The notes: generated by a model from the letters alone, not told the origin. Shown: positions 16,263 through 24,801, counted from the first letter of the stretch. The stretch is 55,209 nucleotides of DNA from Alphaproteobacteria bacterium UBA6347 (GCA_002440235.1 DJRZ01000006.1:4925-60133); one strand, 5' to 3'. A program made the numbers and translations.

Positions 16263-17396
16263 ATGTCGGACAATGTGGCGGAATTTCTTTCCAAACAAGG
16301 AATTAAAAAATTCAAAAGCGGTGTGAAGGCCGCTTTTGAACGCCGCGGCGTGAAGGCGTTGGCGGCGACCGCCGTTTTGGTCGGCGCGTTCGCGGCGTGT
16401 TCGGATATCAGCGTTTCCGACAGCGCGGAGATGCTGAAACCGAAAACCACTTACGCCATTAAGGAAAACGGCGACACGCTGTGCGCCTATCAGGCGATTC
16501 CCGTCAGCGAAAAATCGTACGAGCGTTTGCAAAAGCTGGTCAACAACGCGACGCGGTCGGAAACGGGGTGCGCGGTTTTGACGGCTTTGGCAAAGCAGGG
16601 GACGGCGCTGTGCGTGGAATGGACGGGGTTCGGTTCCTACGGTTATTTCAATCCGTCCGAAAACGCCATTTCCCTGAACAAATGGGCGTCCGACAGCCAG
16701 CTGCAAAGCACTTTGATCCACGAGGGGCGGCACGTCATGCAATGCGCGCGCGGCGCCAAGGTGGAGGAAACGCGCGACATCGCGTCGAACATTATGACGA
16801 CTCGGCTGCGGGAGGCGGACGCCTACGCCGTGGCGACCCGGTTCGCGTTTGAAATGGACAAGGCAGGCGACGCCGAACCGCTGAACACGCTGAAATCAAC
16901 CAACAAGGAAATCACGTCCGCCTACGCCCGCGCGGAAAGCAAGCACGGCGCGGGTTCGCCCCAAGCGTTGAAAGAGGCGATGCTGTCGTGGTTCGACGAC
17001 AAGGATTACGTTGAACAATACGACGACAAAGTCGTTTCGGCGTGGGAAGACGTTATGAAAAAGGACAGTCTGCCCGCCTTGAAAAAATACAGCGTCAAGA
17101 AATTCAACGCCGACAGCCTGCTGCAAACGGTTTGCCTGTGGGACGGATGCGCGTACGCGGGCACGGACGGCGCTTTGCTGAAAACGCCCAGAACGGCGTA
17201 TCTATGCGAAGGCGTTTTCAAACGCGTGAAAGAAGCCGGTGACGTTCTGCGCGGCAAGACGGCGGGGGCGGTTTCCGACAACAGCGCGGAAAACTTTTTC
17301 GTGTCGAAATACGGTCGCGTCGAAAACAAAACCTATCGTCAAAAAGCGTTGCAAAGCAAGGCGTTCGCCGTAAAGGCGGTCGCAAAAGGGCGTTAA
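16263..17396 (+). CDS. Membrane-anchored HExxH protein 1
   Basis: 377 residues. N-terminus: an amphipathic basic helix (~1-29), then a hydrophobic segment ALAATAVLVGAFAAC (about 32-46) that could be a signal-anchor or, given the final Cys, a lipoprotein signal. The rest is predicted periplasmic. Residues 153-157 are HEGRH (HExxH) and EADA begins at Glu184, 26 residues further, an apt third zinc ligand. A conserved segment NGDTLCAYQAIP / RLQKLVNNAT lies upstream. It is closely related to the next two genes. The ribosome-binding site is GAGGT. Zinc-dependent proteolysis is inferred from motifs; target unknown. Confidence 0.82.
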   Translation: MSDNVAEFLSKQGIKKFKSGVKAAFERRGVKALAATAVLVGAFAACSDISVSDSAEMLKPKTTYAIKENGDTLCAYQAIPVSEKSYERLQKLVNNATRSETGCAVLTALAKQGTALCVEWTGFGSYGYFNPSENAISLNKWASDSQLQSTLIHEGRHVMQCARGAKVEETRDIASNIMTTRLREADAYAVATRFAFEMDKAGDAEPLNTLKSTNKEITSAYARAESKHGAGSPQALKEAMLSWFDDKDYVEQYDDKVVSAWEDVMKKDSLPALKKYSVKKFNADSLLQTVCLWDGCAYAGTDGALLKTPRTAYLCEGVFKRVKEAGDVLRGKTAGAVSDNSAENFFVSKYGRVENKTYRQKALQSKAFAVKAVAKGR

Positions 17397-17411
17397 AGAA
17401 AGAGGATCGCG

Positions 17412-18539
17412 ATGTCAAATTCCGTTTCCGATTTTATGAACAAGGGCGGCGTCAAAGTGTTTAAAAACGGCGTGGACGCCTTTAAAAAACTCAGCACGCC
17501 GAAAAAGCTTATGGCTTGCGGTGTTTTGGCCGCGGCGTTCACCGCGGCGACCAACACGAAAAATTACAACAGCGTGGAAAACCGGTCGAAAGCGCGGACG
17601 GCCTACGCGATTATGGAAAACGGCGACACGCTGTGTTCGTATCGGGCGATCCCGACGACGGCCGCGGATTTCGCGCGGCTGCAAAAACTGGTCAACAGCG
17701 CGACGAAAACCGAAACGGGGCGCGAGATCATAAAGGGGCTTTCCAAAACGGGAACGACTTTGCGCGTCGATTATTCGGGCGAGGACAATCTGGGCTATTT
17801 CCAGCCCGAGGACAACTCGATCTGTCTGGGACGCCAGCACGGCGACGCCGATTTGCAGTCCGTTTTGATACACGAGGGCGAACACGCCCTGCAAAACACG
17901 CGCTTTCCTCAGCGTTCCGGCCGCTACACCTTTGAATCGAATTTGAAAACCGTGCGCGCGATGGAAGCGGACGCCATGACCATGCAGACGATGTTTTCGT
18001 TTGAAATGGCGGAAAAGGGCGACAGCGCGGCGTTGAAAATGATGAAAGCGCGCCACAAGGGAATGGTTGACACTTATGCCGCCGCCGGCGAAAAATACGG
18101 CAAGGGCAGTCCGGAGGCGTTGAAGGAAACGATGCTGAGCTGGTACGACGACAAATCCTATGTCACGATTTACGACAACACTCTGGCCGCCGAACACGCC
18201 GGAGAAGTGGACGGGCGGGTCGGCGTTTCCCTGTTGTCGCATTTTTCAAAAACGGCGGACGCCGGTGCGGTTTTGGCGGGCGCGTGCCAATGGAAAGGCG
18301 TTAAATACGCGGGGACGGACGGGGCTTTGCTGAACACGCGGCGCACGGCGTGGCTGAACGTCGAAGTGCGCGACAAAATGTCGCAGGTTCACAACCGGCT
18401 GGTTTCCAAAACGATGGGGTTCAACGGCGACGAAAGCGTCGACAATTTCTATATGCGCAAAGACGGCGTCGTATCCAAACAAACCTATAAACAAATTGTC
18501 GCGACGATGGTCGCCGGTCAACAACGGCAGGGACGATAA
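17412..18539 (+). CDS. Membrane-anchored HExxH protein 2
   Basis: 375 residues, start ATG 17412 after AGAGGATCGC, 15 bases from the previous stop. Plan as in its neighbours: basic amphipathic start (SNSVSDFMNKGGVKVFKNG), hydrophobic segment around residues 33-47 (without the Cys of paralogue 1), NGDTLCSYRAIP, RLQKLVNSATK, LIHEGEHALQ (the HExxH motif) and MEADAMTMQ (acidic third ligand candidate). C-terminal half includes GVKYAGTDGALLNTRRTAWL, shared with paralogue 1. A recent tandem duplication is likely. Function unknown beyond the motif. Confidence 0.82.
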   Translation: MSNSVSDFMNKGGVKVFKNGVDAFKKLSTPKKLMACGVLAAAFTAATNTKNYNSVENRSKARTAYAIMENGDTLCSYRAIPTTAADFARLQKLVNSATKTETGREIIKGLSKTGTTLRVDYSGEDNLGYFQPEDNSICLGRQHGDADLQSVLIHEGEHALQNTRFPQRSGRYTFESNLKTVRAMEADAMTMQTMFSFEMAEKGDSAALKMMKARHKGMVDTYAAAGEKYGKGSPEALKETMLSWYDDKSYVTIYDNTLAAEHAGEVDGRVGVSLLSHFSKTADAGAVLAGACQWKGVKYAGTDGALLNTRRTAWLNVEVRDKMSQVHNRLVSKTMGFNGDESVDNFYMRKDGVVSKQTYKQIVATMVAGQQRQGR

Positions 18540-18551
18540 GGAGATAAATTC

Positions 18552-19727
18552 ATGTCGAATTCCATATCCGAATTCTTTTCCAAATCGGGAATCAAAAAAT
18601 TCAAAAACGGCGCGAAGTCGATCGCGGATAAAACCGCCGTCAAGGTCGTCGCCGCGTCCATGGTTCTGGCGGGGGCTTTCGGCACGACCAGAGCAAGCTC
18701 CGCCGGCGAACAGGTCAAATTGAACAACTCCGGACCGGTGACGGCTTTCGCCGTTACGGAACAGGGCGACACGCTGTGTTCCTATCTGGCGGAAAAAACG
18801 GACAGCGCGTCTTTCGTCCGTTTGCAAAATCTGGTCAACACCGCGACGAAGAGCAAAACGGGGCGCGAGGTTCTGAAATGCATTTCGGATCAGAACACCG
18901 TTTTGACGATGGGCGACGCGGGACGCGGCACGATCGGTTATTTCACGCCCGACGGGAATATGATCCGCCTGAACGAAATGTTCGACGACGCGACCCTGCA
19001 ATCCTGTCTGGTGCACGAAGGCAAGCATTCCGTCCAAAGCTTTTCGCTGGGAAGAGCGCTGGAATACACCAACACGTTTTTGACAAACACCGTCATTTCC
19101 CGCGTGATGGAAGCGGACGCCGTCGCGACGCAGACGAAATTTTCCTACGAAATGGCGCAGCTGGGCGACAGCGCGGCGTGGAAATCCCTGCGCGAAGAAC
19201 ACAAGGGCATCACCGAAACGTTTGAAAAGAACGCCAAAAAGCACGGCGTCGACAAAAAGAAAACGATGCGGGAAACGATGCTGGCGTGGTACAAGGACAA
19301 AGAATACGCCGGACTGTACGATCAGTCGATGATCCAGTTCCACAGGAACATCACCTTGAACGCGACCAAAGATCAAATTCAAGACAGCTTTAAAGACGGC
19401 ATCGACACCGACGTGCTGATCCGTTCCGTGTGCAAGCTGGGCGGCAAAACCTACGCCACGGACGGGAAAATGCTGATGACGCCCGAAACGGCTTATCTGA
19501 CGCGCGCGAATCAGGTTTCTTTGGAGGCGATGAACGCCATTCTGAAAGCCAGAACGGGACGCGAGGACGTTTCGTCGCGGTTCATGTATCCCGTCGAACG
19601 CGACGGAACGGTGTCGAAAATGACCTTTGTTCAGGAAGATCAGGCGGAACGTCTGGCTGAAAAACGGGAACGGCAGGCGGCGAAAACGCAAATGGTCGTC
19701 AACAAACTGAATATGCGGACGCGCTGA
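18552..19727 (+). CDS. Membrane-anchored HExxH protein 3
   Basis: 391 residues, strong site AAGGAGATAAATTC before ATG 18552. N-terminus SNSISEFFSKSGIKKFKNG, then a hydrophobic segment (about 29-46) ending TTRASSA, compatible with a cleavable signal. Conserved QGDTLCSYLAEKTD, RLQNLVNTATKSKTGREVL, LVHEGKHSVQ (HExxH) and MEADAVATQTKFSYEM. A Lys/Glu/Arg-rich C-terminal tail is unique to this copy. The stop is 1 base before the ybgC ATG, so its 3' end contains the ybgC ribosome-binding site. Confidence 0.82.
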   Translation: MSNSISEFFSKSGIKKFKNGAKSIADKTAVKVVAASMVLAGAFGTTRASSAGEQVKLNNSGPVTAFAVTEQGDTLCSYLAEKTDSASFVRLQNLVNTATKSKTGREVLKCISDQNTVLTMGDAGRGTIGYFTPDGNMIRLNEMFDDATLQSCLVHEGKHSVQSFSLGRALEYTNTFLTNTVISRVMEADAVATQTKFSYEMAQLGDSAAWKSLREEHKGITETFEKNAKKHGVDKKKTMRETMLAWYKDKEYAGLYDQSMIQFHRNITLNATKDQIQDSFKDGIDTDVLIRSVCKLGGKTYATDGKMLMTPETAYLTRANQVSLEAMNAILKARTGREDVSSRFMYPVERDGTVSKMTFVQEDQAERLAEKRERQAAKTQMVVNKLNMRTR

Positions 19728-19728
19728 G

Positions 19729-20136
19729 ATGAAGACGTTCGTTTCCAAAAAATTTCTGATCTGCTACGCTGACACCGACGCGGGCGGCGTGGTGTACCAT
19801 TCCCGCTACGTCGATTTGGCGGAACGCGCGCGCATGGAAATGCTGCGCGAAATGGGAATCAACTGCCGCGAAATGGCGGCGGCGGAAAAACCCGTCGGTT
19901 TTATGGTTCATCACATGGAAATCGATTTCAAACGCCCCGCTTATCTGGAAGACGAGCTGGTCGTCGAAACGACCGTGCTGAAAATCGGCGGCGCGACGTT
20001 CGACCTGATGCAGACGGTCAAGCGCGGCGACGAGGTTCTGGTCGAATTGAAGGTCTGCGTGCTGACCGCGGCGGGCATCGGAAAGCCGACGCGGATTCCC
20101 GCCGAAATCAGGACGAAATTGACCGAAATTTTGTAA
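19729..20136 (+). CDS. ybgC: Acyl-CoA thioesterase YbgC of the Tol-Pal operon
   Basis: A 135-residue hot-dog fold thioesterase. The active-site region is YADTDAGGVVYHSRYVDLAERARMEML, with the Asp that defines the family. It hydrolyses acyl-CoA or acyl-ACP thioesters and interacts with phospholipid synthesis enzymes at the inner membrane. It normally heads ybgC-tolQRAB-pal. Here its ATG is 1 base past the stop of HExxH protein 3 and no separate promoter is obvious, so expression probably depends on transcription through the inserted cluster. A hairpin follows before tolQ. Confidence 0.94.
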   Translation: MKTFVSKKFLICYADTDAGGVVYHSRYVDLAERARMEMLREMGINCREMAAAEKPVGFMVHHMEIDFKRPAYLEDELVVETTVLKIGGATFDLMQTVKRGDEVLVELKVCVLTAAGIGKPTRIPAEIRTKLTEIL

Positions 20137-20156
20137 TCTGTTAATGAATATGGATT

Positions 20157-20196
20157 AAACTCCCCCTCAAAACCGCAATTTTGAAGGGGAGTTTTT
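20157..20196 (+). promoter_or_regulatory. Hairpin containing the tolQ ribosome-binding site
   Basis: A 16-bp stem with one mismatch (arms 20157-20172 and 20179-20194, loop CCGCAA) followed by TTCT. The right arm contains AAGGGGAG (20184-20191), the only ribosome-binding site for tolQ ATG 20199. The structure could be a partial terminator after ybgC, a translational block on tolQ, or both. Confidence 0.7.
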
Positions 20197-20198
20197 CT

Positions 20199-20936
20199 AT
20201 GCCGGCAGCGTCTTTGACACCGACCGCGACCGATCTGTCGATGTTCGGATTGTTTTTACAGGCTGATTTTGTCGTTAAAACCGTGATTATCGTTCTGGCT
20301 ATGGCGTCGGTGTGGACGTGGGCGATCATTTTTGAAAAAGTGATGCTGTTGCGTTCGGCGAACGACGCCGCCGGAAAATTCATGGAAAAATACCATCTTA
20401 GTCAATACGAGCAGCTTTACGGCGACTTGAAAAAGAAATCGTCGCCCCCCGATCCGATGTCCGCCATTTTCATCAGCGCGATGGAGGAATGGCACAAATC
20501 GTCGATGGCTGCTTTGATGGGCGGAATCCACGGCGCCAGTCTGTCCCAGCGTTTGGACAGGATCATGCAGGTCACGATGGACCGCGAAATGGAACGCGTT
20601 GAAAAACGCATGACTTTTCTGGCGTCCACGGGCGCGGTGTCGCCGTTCATCGGTCTGTTCGGCACGGTGTGGGGGATCATGAACAGCTTTCACAACATCG
20701 GCGCCAGTTCAAACACGTCGCTGGCGGTCGTCGCCCCCGGCATCGCCGAAGCGCTGTTCGCGACGGCTTTGGGGCTGGTCGCCGCCATTCCCGCCGTTCT
20801 GGCGTACAACAAACTGTCCAGCGACATCAACCGCTACGCCAAAAAGCTGGAAAACTTCGCGGGCGATTTTTCCAGCATTCTGTCGCGCCAGATCGACAAC
20901 ATGGCGATTCGCAACGAAAAACAGCGGAGCGGCTGA
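20199..20936 (+). CDS. tolQ: Tol-Pal proton channel protein TolQ
   Basis: TolQ and TolR form the proton-driven inner-membrane motor of the Tol-Pal system, which pulls the outer membrane inward during division. The 245-residue protein has three membrane helices: VVKTVIIVLAMASVWTWAIIF near the N-terminus, and a pair with VSPFIGLFGTVWGIMNSF and GIAEALFATALGLVAAIPAVLAYN, the ExbB/TolQ/MotA signatures. Start ATG 20199 is preferred over the upstream TTG because of the AAGGGGAG site, which lies in a hairpin arm. Confidence 0.96.
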   Translation: MPAASLTPTATDLSMFGLFLQADFVVKTVIIVLAMASVWTWAIIFEKVMLLRSANDAAGKFMEKYHLSQYEQLYGDLKKKSSPPDPMSAIFISAMEEWHKSSMAALMGGIHGASLSQRLDRIMQVTMDREMERVEKRMTFLASTGAVSPFIGLFGTVWGIMNSFHNIGASSNTSLAVVAPGIAEALFATALGLVAAIPAVLAYNKLSSDINRYAKKLENFAGDFSSILSRQIDNMAIRNEKQRSG

Positions 20937-20938
20937 CC

Positions 20939-21406
20939 ATGGGGGCGAACGTCAAATTCTCCGCCCGCGGATCCCGCCGGCAAAAGGCGGCGTTCGGCGA
21001 CATCAACGTCACGCCGCTGGTGGACGTCATGATGGTGCTGTTGGTGATTTTCATGGTCACCGCGCCGATGATGACGACGGGAATTTCGCTGGATCTGCCG
21101 CGCGGCGACGGACAGGCGATGGAAGAATCCGACCGCGCCGTCGACATCGGCATCGACGCCCGTTCCAACATTTATCTGGGCGATAAAAAAGTGTCGCCCG
21201 AAACGCTGGTCAAAAAGCTGAAAGCCATGCAAAAAGGCAACCCCGATTTGAAAATCGTCATCAGCGGGGACAAGGCGACGTCCTACGGTCAGGTCATTGA
21301 AGTGATGAGCGTCCTGCGTCTGGCGGGCATTTCGAAAGTCGGGCTGAAAACCGCCGACGTGGTCGACATGTCGCTGTCCGATTTCAAAAAGAAGGGAAAG
21401 AAATAG
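20939..21406 (+). CDS. tolR: Tol-Pal motor protein TolR
   Basis: 155 residues with one membrane helix carrying the conserved proton-relay Asp in INVTPLVDVMMVLLVIFMV, and a periplasmic ExbD/TolR domain (LPRGDGQAME, DKKVSPETLVKKL, DLKIVISGDKATSYGQVIEVM). It starts 2 bases after the tolQ stop. It works as a dimer with TolQ pentamers. Confidence 0.96.
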   Translation: MGANVKFSARGSRRQKAAFGDINVTPLVDVMMVLLVIFMVTAPMMTTGISLDLPRGDGQAMEESDRAVDIGIDARSNIYLGDKKVSPETLVKKLKAMQKGNPDLKIVISGDKATSYGQVIEVMSVLRLAGISKVGLKTADVVDMSLSDFKKKGKK

Positions 21407-21409
21407 TCC

Positions 21410-22372
21410 GTGCTGAAACGATTGCGCCGCCGTTTCTTTATGCGATTGCGCCGCGCTCCTCTGCTGTTCGGGGCGGCGGTCGGCGCGCGCGACCATTTGC
21501 CGATGGTCTTGTCGCTGGCGCTGCACGCGTTCGTCGTCGTCGCGCTGACGGTCGACTTCGTTTCCGAATCCAAAAATCAGGTCGTGTCCGTGCCGATGTT
21601 CGTCGTCGACCTGAGCAAGGTCAAGGTCGCCGAAATGACGAACCTGCCGCCGAAACTGACGGCGTCGAAATCGAAATCCGCGCCGAAGGGGACGGTGCGC
21701 ACCTCCGCGTACAGCAAGGCGTCCAAAAACGACGCGGCGCGCTCCGGCTTCGTTTCGTCGAAAACGCCGACCGGCGCGTCGCTGGAAAACGAACTGAGCG
21801 GGCTGTTGAAAAAAGTTTCGAAATCGAAAAAAAATCAAGACGACGAACTGTCCAATTCGATCAAAAACATCGCCAAATCGGCGGACAAGGACGCTTTTAA
21901 AACGCTGCTGGCGTCGGTCGACGGCATCAAAAGCGGCATGGGCTACGCCGACGAAAGCGCGGCGGACGCCGATCCCGCCGACATGGTCACGCAGGGGATC
22001 GAAGGCGGTCAGGGCGGCAGCTATATGCAGGAGCTCAGCGTTTCCGAAAAGGACATGATCGGCATCAAACTGCGCGAATGCTGGAATCTGGACGCCGGCG
22101 TGCGCGGGGCGCAGAACATGCTGATCGAAATCCGCGTCTTTTTGACGCCCGAAGGGTCGGTCAAGGACGTTAAAATCTTAAACAAAGCCAGATACAACAA
22201 AGACACGGCGTTCCGTTCCGTCGCGGAAAGCGCGCGGCGCGCCGTCTATATCTGCGATAAAAAGAACGACGCTTCCCCGTTCAGGATCTTTCCCGAACAT
22301 TACGGGCAGTCCTATGACATGTGGAAGACGCTGTTGCTCAGGTTCAACCCGTTTGACGGCGGAGTGATGTGA
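21410..22372 (+). CDS. tolA: Tol-Pal linker protein TolA
   Basis: 320 residues, start GTG 21410, 3 bases after tolR. The protein has a basic N-terminus, one membrane anchor (LPMVLSLALHAFVVVALTVDFV), a Lys/Ser/Ala-rich linker (about 75-175) and a C-terminal TolA-like domain (KLRECWNLDAGVRGAQNMLIEIRVFLTPEGSVKDVKI). TolA carries the force from TolQR across the periplasm to TolB/Pal. The linker is short and not the long Ala/Lys/Glu helix of enterobacteria. Confidence 0.9.
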   Translation: MLKRLRRRFFMRLRRAPLLFGAAVGARDHLPMVLSLALHAFVVVALTVDFVSESKNQVVSVPMFVVDLSKVKVAEMTNLPPKLTASKSKSAPKGTVRTSAYSKASKNDAARSGFVSSKTPTGASLENELSGLLKKVSKSKKNQDDELSNSIKNIAKSADKDAFKTLLASVDGIKSGMGYADESAADADPADMVTQGIEGGQGGSYMQELSVSEKDMIGIKLRECWNLDAGVRGAQNMLIEIRVFLTPEGSVKDVKILNKARYNKDTAFRSVAESARRAVYICDKKNDASPFRIFPEHYGQSYDMWKTLLLRFNPFDGGVM

Positions 22373-22373
22373 T

Positions 22374-23702
22374 ATGAAAAAACTGTTTTTTGCTTGTTTG
22401 CTGTTCTGTTTCGGCGCCGTTTCCGCCGCCCGCGCGGAATTGAGCATCGATATTACGGGCGCGCGGTCCGAACCGATGAAAACGGCTTTGCCCGTGTTTT
22501 CGTCGAACGGGGCGGCGGGCGCGAAAATCGCCAAAGACGTGACGAACGTCATTGAAAGCGATCTGGAAAGCTCCGGTCTGTTCCGCGTTTTGGATCCCAT
22601 GGCGTATTTGCAGACGTTTAAATCGGCGTCGGACGCCCCCGCTTTCGTCGACTGGCAGGCGATCAAGGCCGAAGCGCTGATTCAGGGGCACGTCGATTAC
22701 CGCGACGCCAAAAAAATCCGCGTTTCCGTGCGCCTGTGGGACGTGTACGCGGCGCAGGAAATGTATTCGGCGACGCTGGAAATCGCGCAAAACGGCTGGC
22801 GGCGCGCGGCGCACATGATCGCGGACGCCGTCTACAAGCGCGTCACGGGCGAAGACGGATATTTCGACACCCGCATCGTGTACATCGCCGAAACGGGATC
22901 GCCGCTGAACCGCATCAAACGGCTGGCGATCATGGATCAGGACGGCGAAAACCACCAGTTCCTGACCGACGGACTGAATTTGGTGCTGACGCCGCGCTTT
23001 TCGCCGAACATGCAGCAGATCACCTACCTGTCGTTTTACAAGGACACGCCCCGCGTCTATCTGTTCGACATCGAAACGGGCAAACAGCAGGTCGTCGGCG
23101 ATTTCCCCGGAATGACGTTCGCGCCGCGTTTTTCGCCCGACGGACACAAGCTGATCATGTCGATGGCGGAAAACGGCAAGACGGACATTTACGAAATGAA
23201 CCTCGACACCCGCGCGGTGCGTCTGCTGACGCCGAAATCGCGCGCGATCGACACGTCGCCCAGCTATTCGCCGGACGGCAGGCGGATCGTGTTCAATTCC
23301 GACCGCAGCGGGGCGCAGCAGCTGTACGTGATGGATTCGAACGGCAAAAACGTCAAACGCATCAGTTTCGGAAAAGGGCGGTACGCCACGCCCGTTTGGT
23401 CGCCGCGCGGGGACTACATCGCCTTTACGAAAATGCTGGGGGGCAAGTTCTACATCGGCGTGATGTTCCCCGACGGCAAGGGCGAGCGGCTGGTCGCCGA
23501 AGGCTATCTGGTCGAAGCGCCGACGTGGTCGCCGAACGGACGCATTCTGATGTATTTCCGTCAGGATCCGCCCAACCGTTTCGGTATTCCGGGGGCGACG
23601 AAGATCTACGCCGTCGACATCACGGGGTACAACGAACGCCGGCTGATCACGCCGATCGACGCGTCCGACCCCGCGTGGTCGCCGCTTTTGTCAAAACGGT
23701 GA
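22374..23702 (+). CDS. tolB: Periplasmic Tol-Pal protein TolB
   Basis: 442 residues with a cleavable signal peptide (MKKLFFACLLFCFGAVSAARA), an N-terminal TolB domain (IAKDVTNVIESDLESSGLFRVLD) and a six-bladed beta-propeller with repeated FSPD/YSPDG/WSPNG blades. It binds Pal and TolA. It begins 1 base after the tolA stop. Confidence 0.97.
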   Translation: MKKLFFACLLFCFGAVSAARAELSIDITGARSEPMKTALPVFSSNGAAGAKIAKDVTNVIESDLESSGLFRVLDPMAYLQTFKSASDAPAFVDWQAIKAEALIQGHVDYRDAKKIRVSVRLWDVYAAQEMYSATLEIAQNGWRRAAHMIADAVYKRVTGEDGYFDTRIVYIAETGSPLNRIKRLAIMDQDGENHQFLTDGLNLVLTPRFSPNMQQITYLSFYKDTPRVYLFDIETGKQQVVGDFPGMTFAPRFSPDGHKLIMSMAENGKTDIYEMNLDTRAVRLLTPKSRAIDTSPSYSPDGRRIVFNSDRSGAQQLYVMDSNGKNVKRISFGKGRYATPVWSPRGDYIAFTKMLGGKFYIGVMFPDGKGERLVAEGYLVEAPTWSPNGRILMYFRQDPPNRFGIPGATKIYAVDITGYNERRLITPIDASDPAWSPLLSKR

Positions 23703-23790
23703 AATACGTGAAATAAATGTTGCGAAGCCGCGCGATTTTCTTTACATTTGGTCGCAGAGGAATCAACATACCTTTGTTAGGAGCATCTTT

Positions 23791-24246
23791 ATGAAAAAAC
23801 ATCTGATTGCCGCTTTTGCCGCCGTCGCTTTGGTTTCGGGCTGCGCCTCCAACGCCCCCGTCGAAGAAGACGTCAATGTCAACGTCGCCGTTGAAGAAGG
23901 TCAGGAATCCGTCATGAACGCCAAAGACCGCGTTTATTTCGGTTTCGACCAGTACAACCTGACCAACGAAGCGATGGAAGTCTTGCAGGAACAGGCGCGT
24001 TTTCTGGCTGACAATCCCGAAACGTCCGTCGTCGTCGAAGGTCACACCGACGATCGCGGCACGCGCGACTACAACCTGGCTTTGGGCGAACGCCGTGCCG
24101 TTTCCGTTAAAAACTATCTGATCGCCAACGGCGTCGACGCCGGTCGCATCCGCGTCATCTCCTACGGCAAGGAACGTCCCGCCGTCGTCGGCGCGAACGA
24201 AGCCGCCTGGGCTCAGAACCGCCGCGCGGTCACGGTCGTGAAATAA
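23791..24246 (+). CDS. pal: Peptidoglycan-associated lipoprotein Pal
   Basis: 151 residues. Lipobox VSGC places the lipidated Cys at residue 18; the OmpA-like C-terminal domain has RVYFGFDQYNLT and VVVEGHTDDRGTRDYNLALGERRA, the peptidoglycan-binding signature. Pal anchors the outer membrane to the cell wall and is pulled by Tol. It has its own AGGAG site, an 88-base gap from tolB that probably holds a promoter, and a strong terminator after it. Confidence 0.97.
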   Translation: MKKHLIAAFAAVALVSGCASNAPVEEDVNVNVAVEEGQESVMNAKDRVYFGFDQYNLTNEAMEVLQEQARFLADNPETSVVVEGHTDDRGTRDYNLALGERRAVSVKNYLIANGVDAGRIRVISYGKERPAVVGANEAAWAQNRRAVTVVK

Positions 24247-24286
24247 TCGTTGGTTTGAACGACCAACGGTCATCTTTCCAGATGCG

Positions 24287-24318
24287 AAAAAGCACCCTAC
24301 AATCAGGGTGCTTTTTTA
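24287..24318 (+). terminator. Intrinsic terminator after pal
   Basis: 12-bp stem AAAAAGCACCCT / AGGGTGCTTTTT around a short ACAATC loop, ending in a T run. It closes the ybgC-tol-pal unit. Confidence 0.92.
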
Positions 24319-24344
24319 TTGAACGCGAAGGAAGGAGAAGACCG

Positions 24345-24773
24345 ATGAATAAAAAAACGTTGGGCGCGCTGGGCGCGCTGTTGATGCTGTCGGCGTGCGC
24401 GCACCACGCGACGAAATGCGAAAATTTCAAACAGGTGTTCAAACAGGAACAGGTGCTGTTTTCGTCGAACAGGGCGGATCTGGACGCCGAAAGTAAAACC
24501 GTTCTGGACAAACAGGCGGACTGGCTGAAAAAGAACCCGCACAGAAAAGTCGTCATTCAGGGATACGCCGATCCGCGCGGCACGGAATCCCACAATATGA
24601 ATTTGGGTATGAAACGCGCCGACGCGGTCAAATCCTATCTGGTCAAATCGGGCGTGAACCCCGAACAGATCGCCGTGACGAGCAAAGGCGCGACCGAATT
24701 GGCGACCACGCAAAACACCGCGCGGGGCTGGACGGCGGACCGCCGCGCTTTGACGCTGATCGTGACGGAATGA
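24345..24773 (+). CDS. Second Pal-like OmpA-domain lipoprotein
   Basis: 142 residues, start ATG 24345 after AAGGAGAAGACCG. Signal MNKKTLGALGALLMLSAC gives a lipobox with Cys18. The C-terminal OmpA-like domain has QVLFSSNRADLD and VVIQGYADPRGTESHNMNLGMKRA, close to Pal but with A and P where Pal has T and D in HTDDRGT. It lies between pal and cpoB and is separately terminated. A paralogue of Pal that presumably also contacts peptidoglycan; whether it joins the Tol machine is unknown. Confidence 0.87.
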   Translation: MNKKTLGALGALLMLSACAHHATKCENFKQVFKQEQVLFSSNRADLDAESKTVLDKQADWLKKNPHRKVVIQGYADPRGTESHNMNLGMKRADAVKSYLVKSGVNPEQIAVTSKGATELATTQNTARGWTADRRALTLIVTE

Positions 24774-24801
24774 CGCGCCGCAAAAAAATGTTCGCATAAA
24801 C

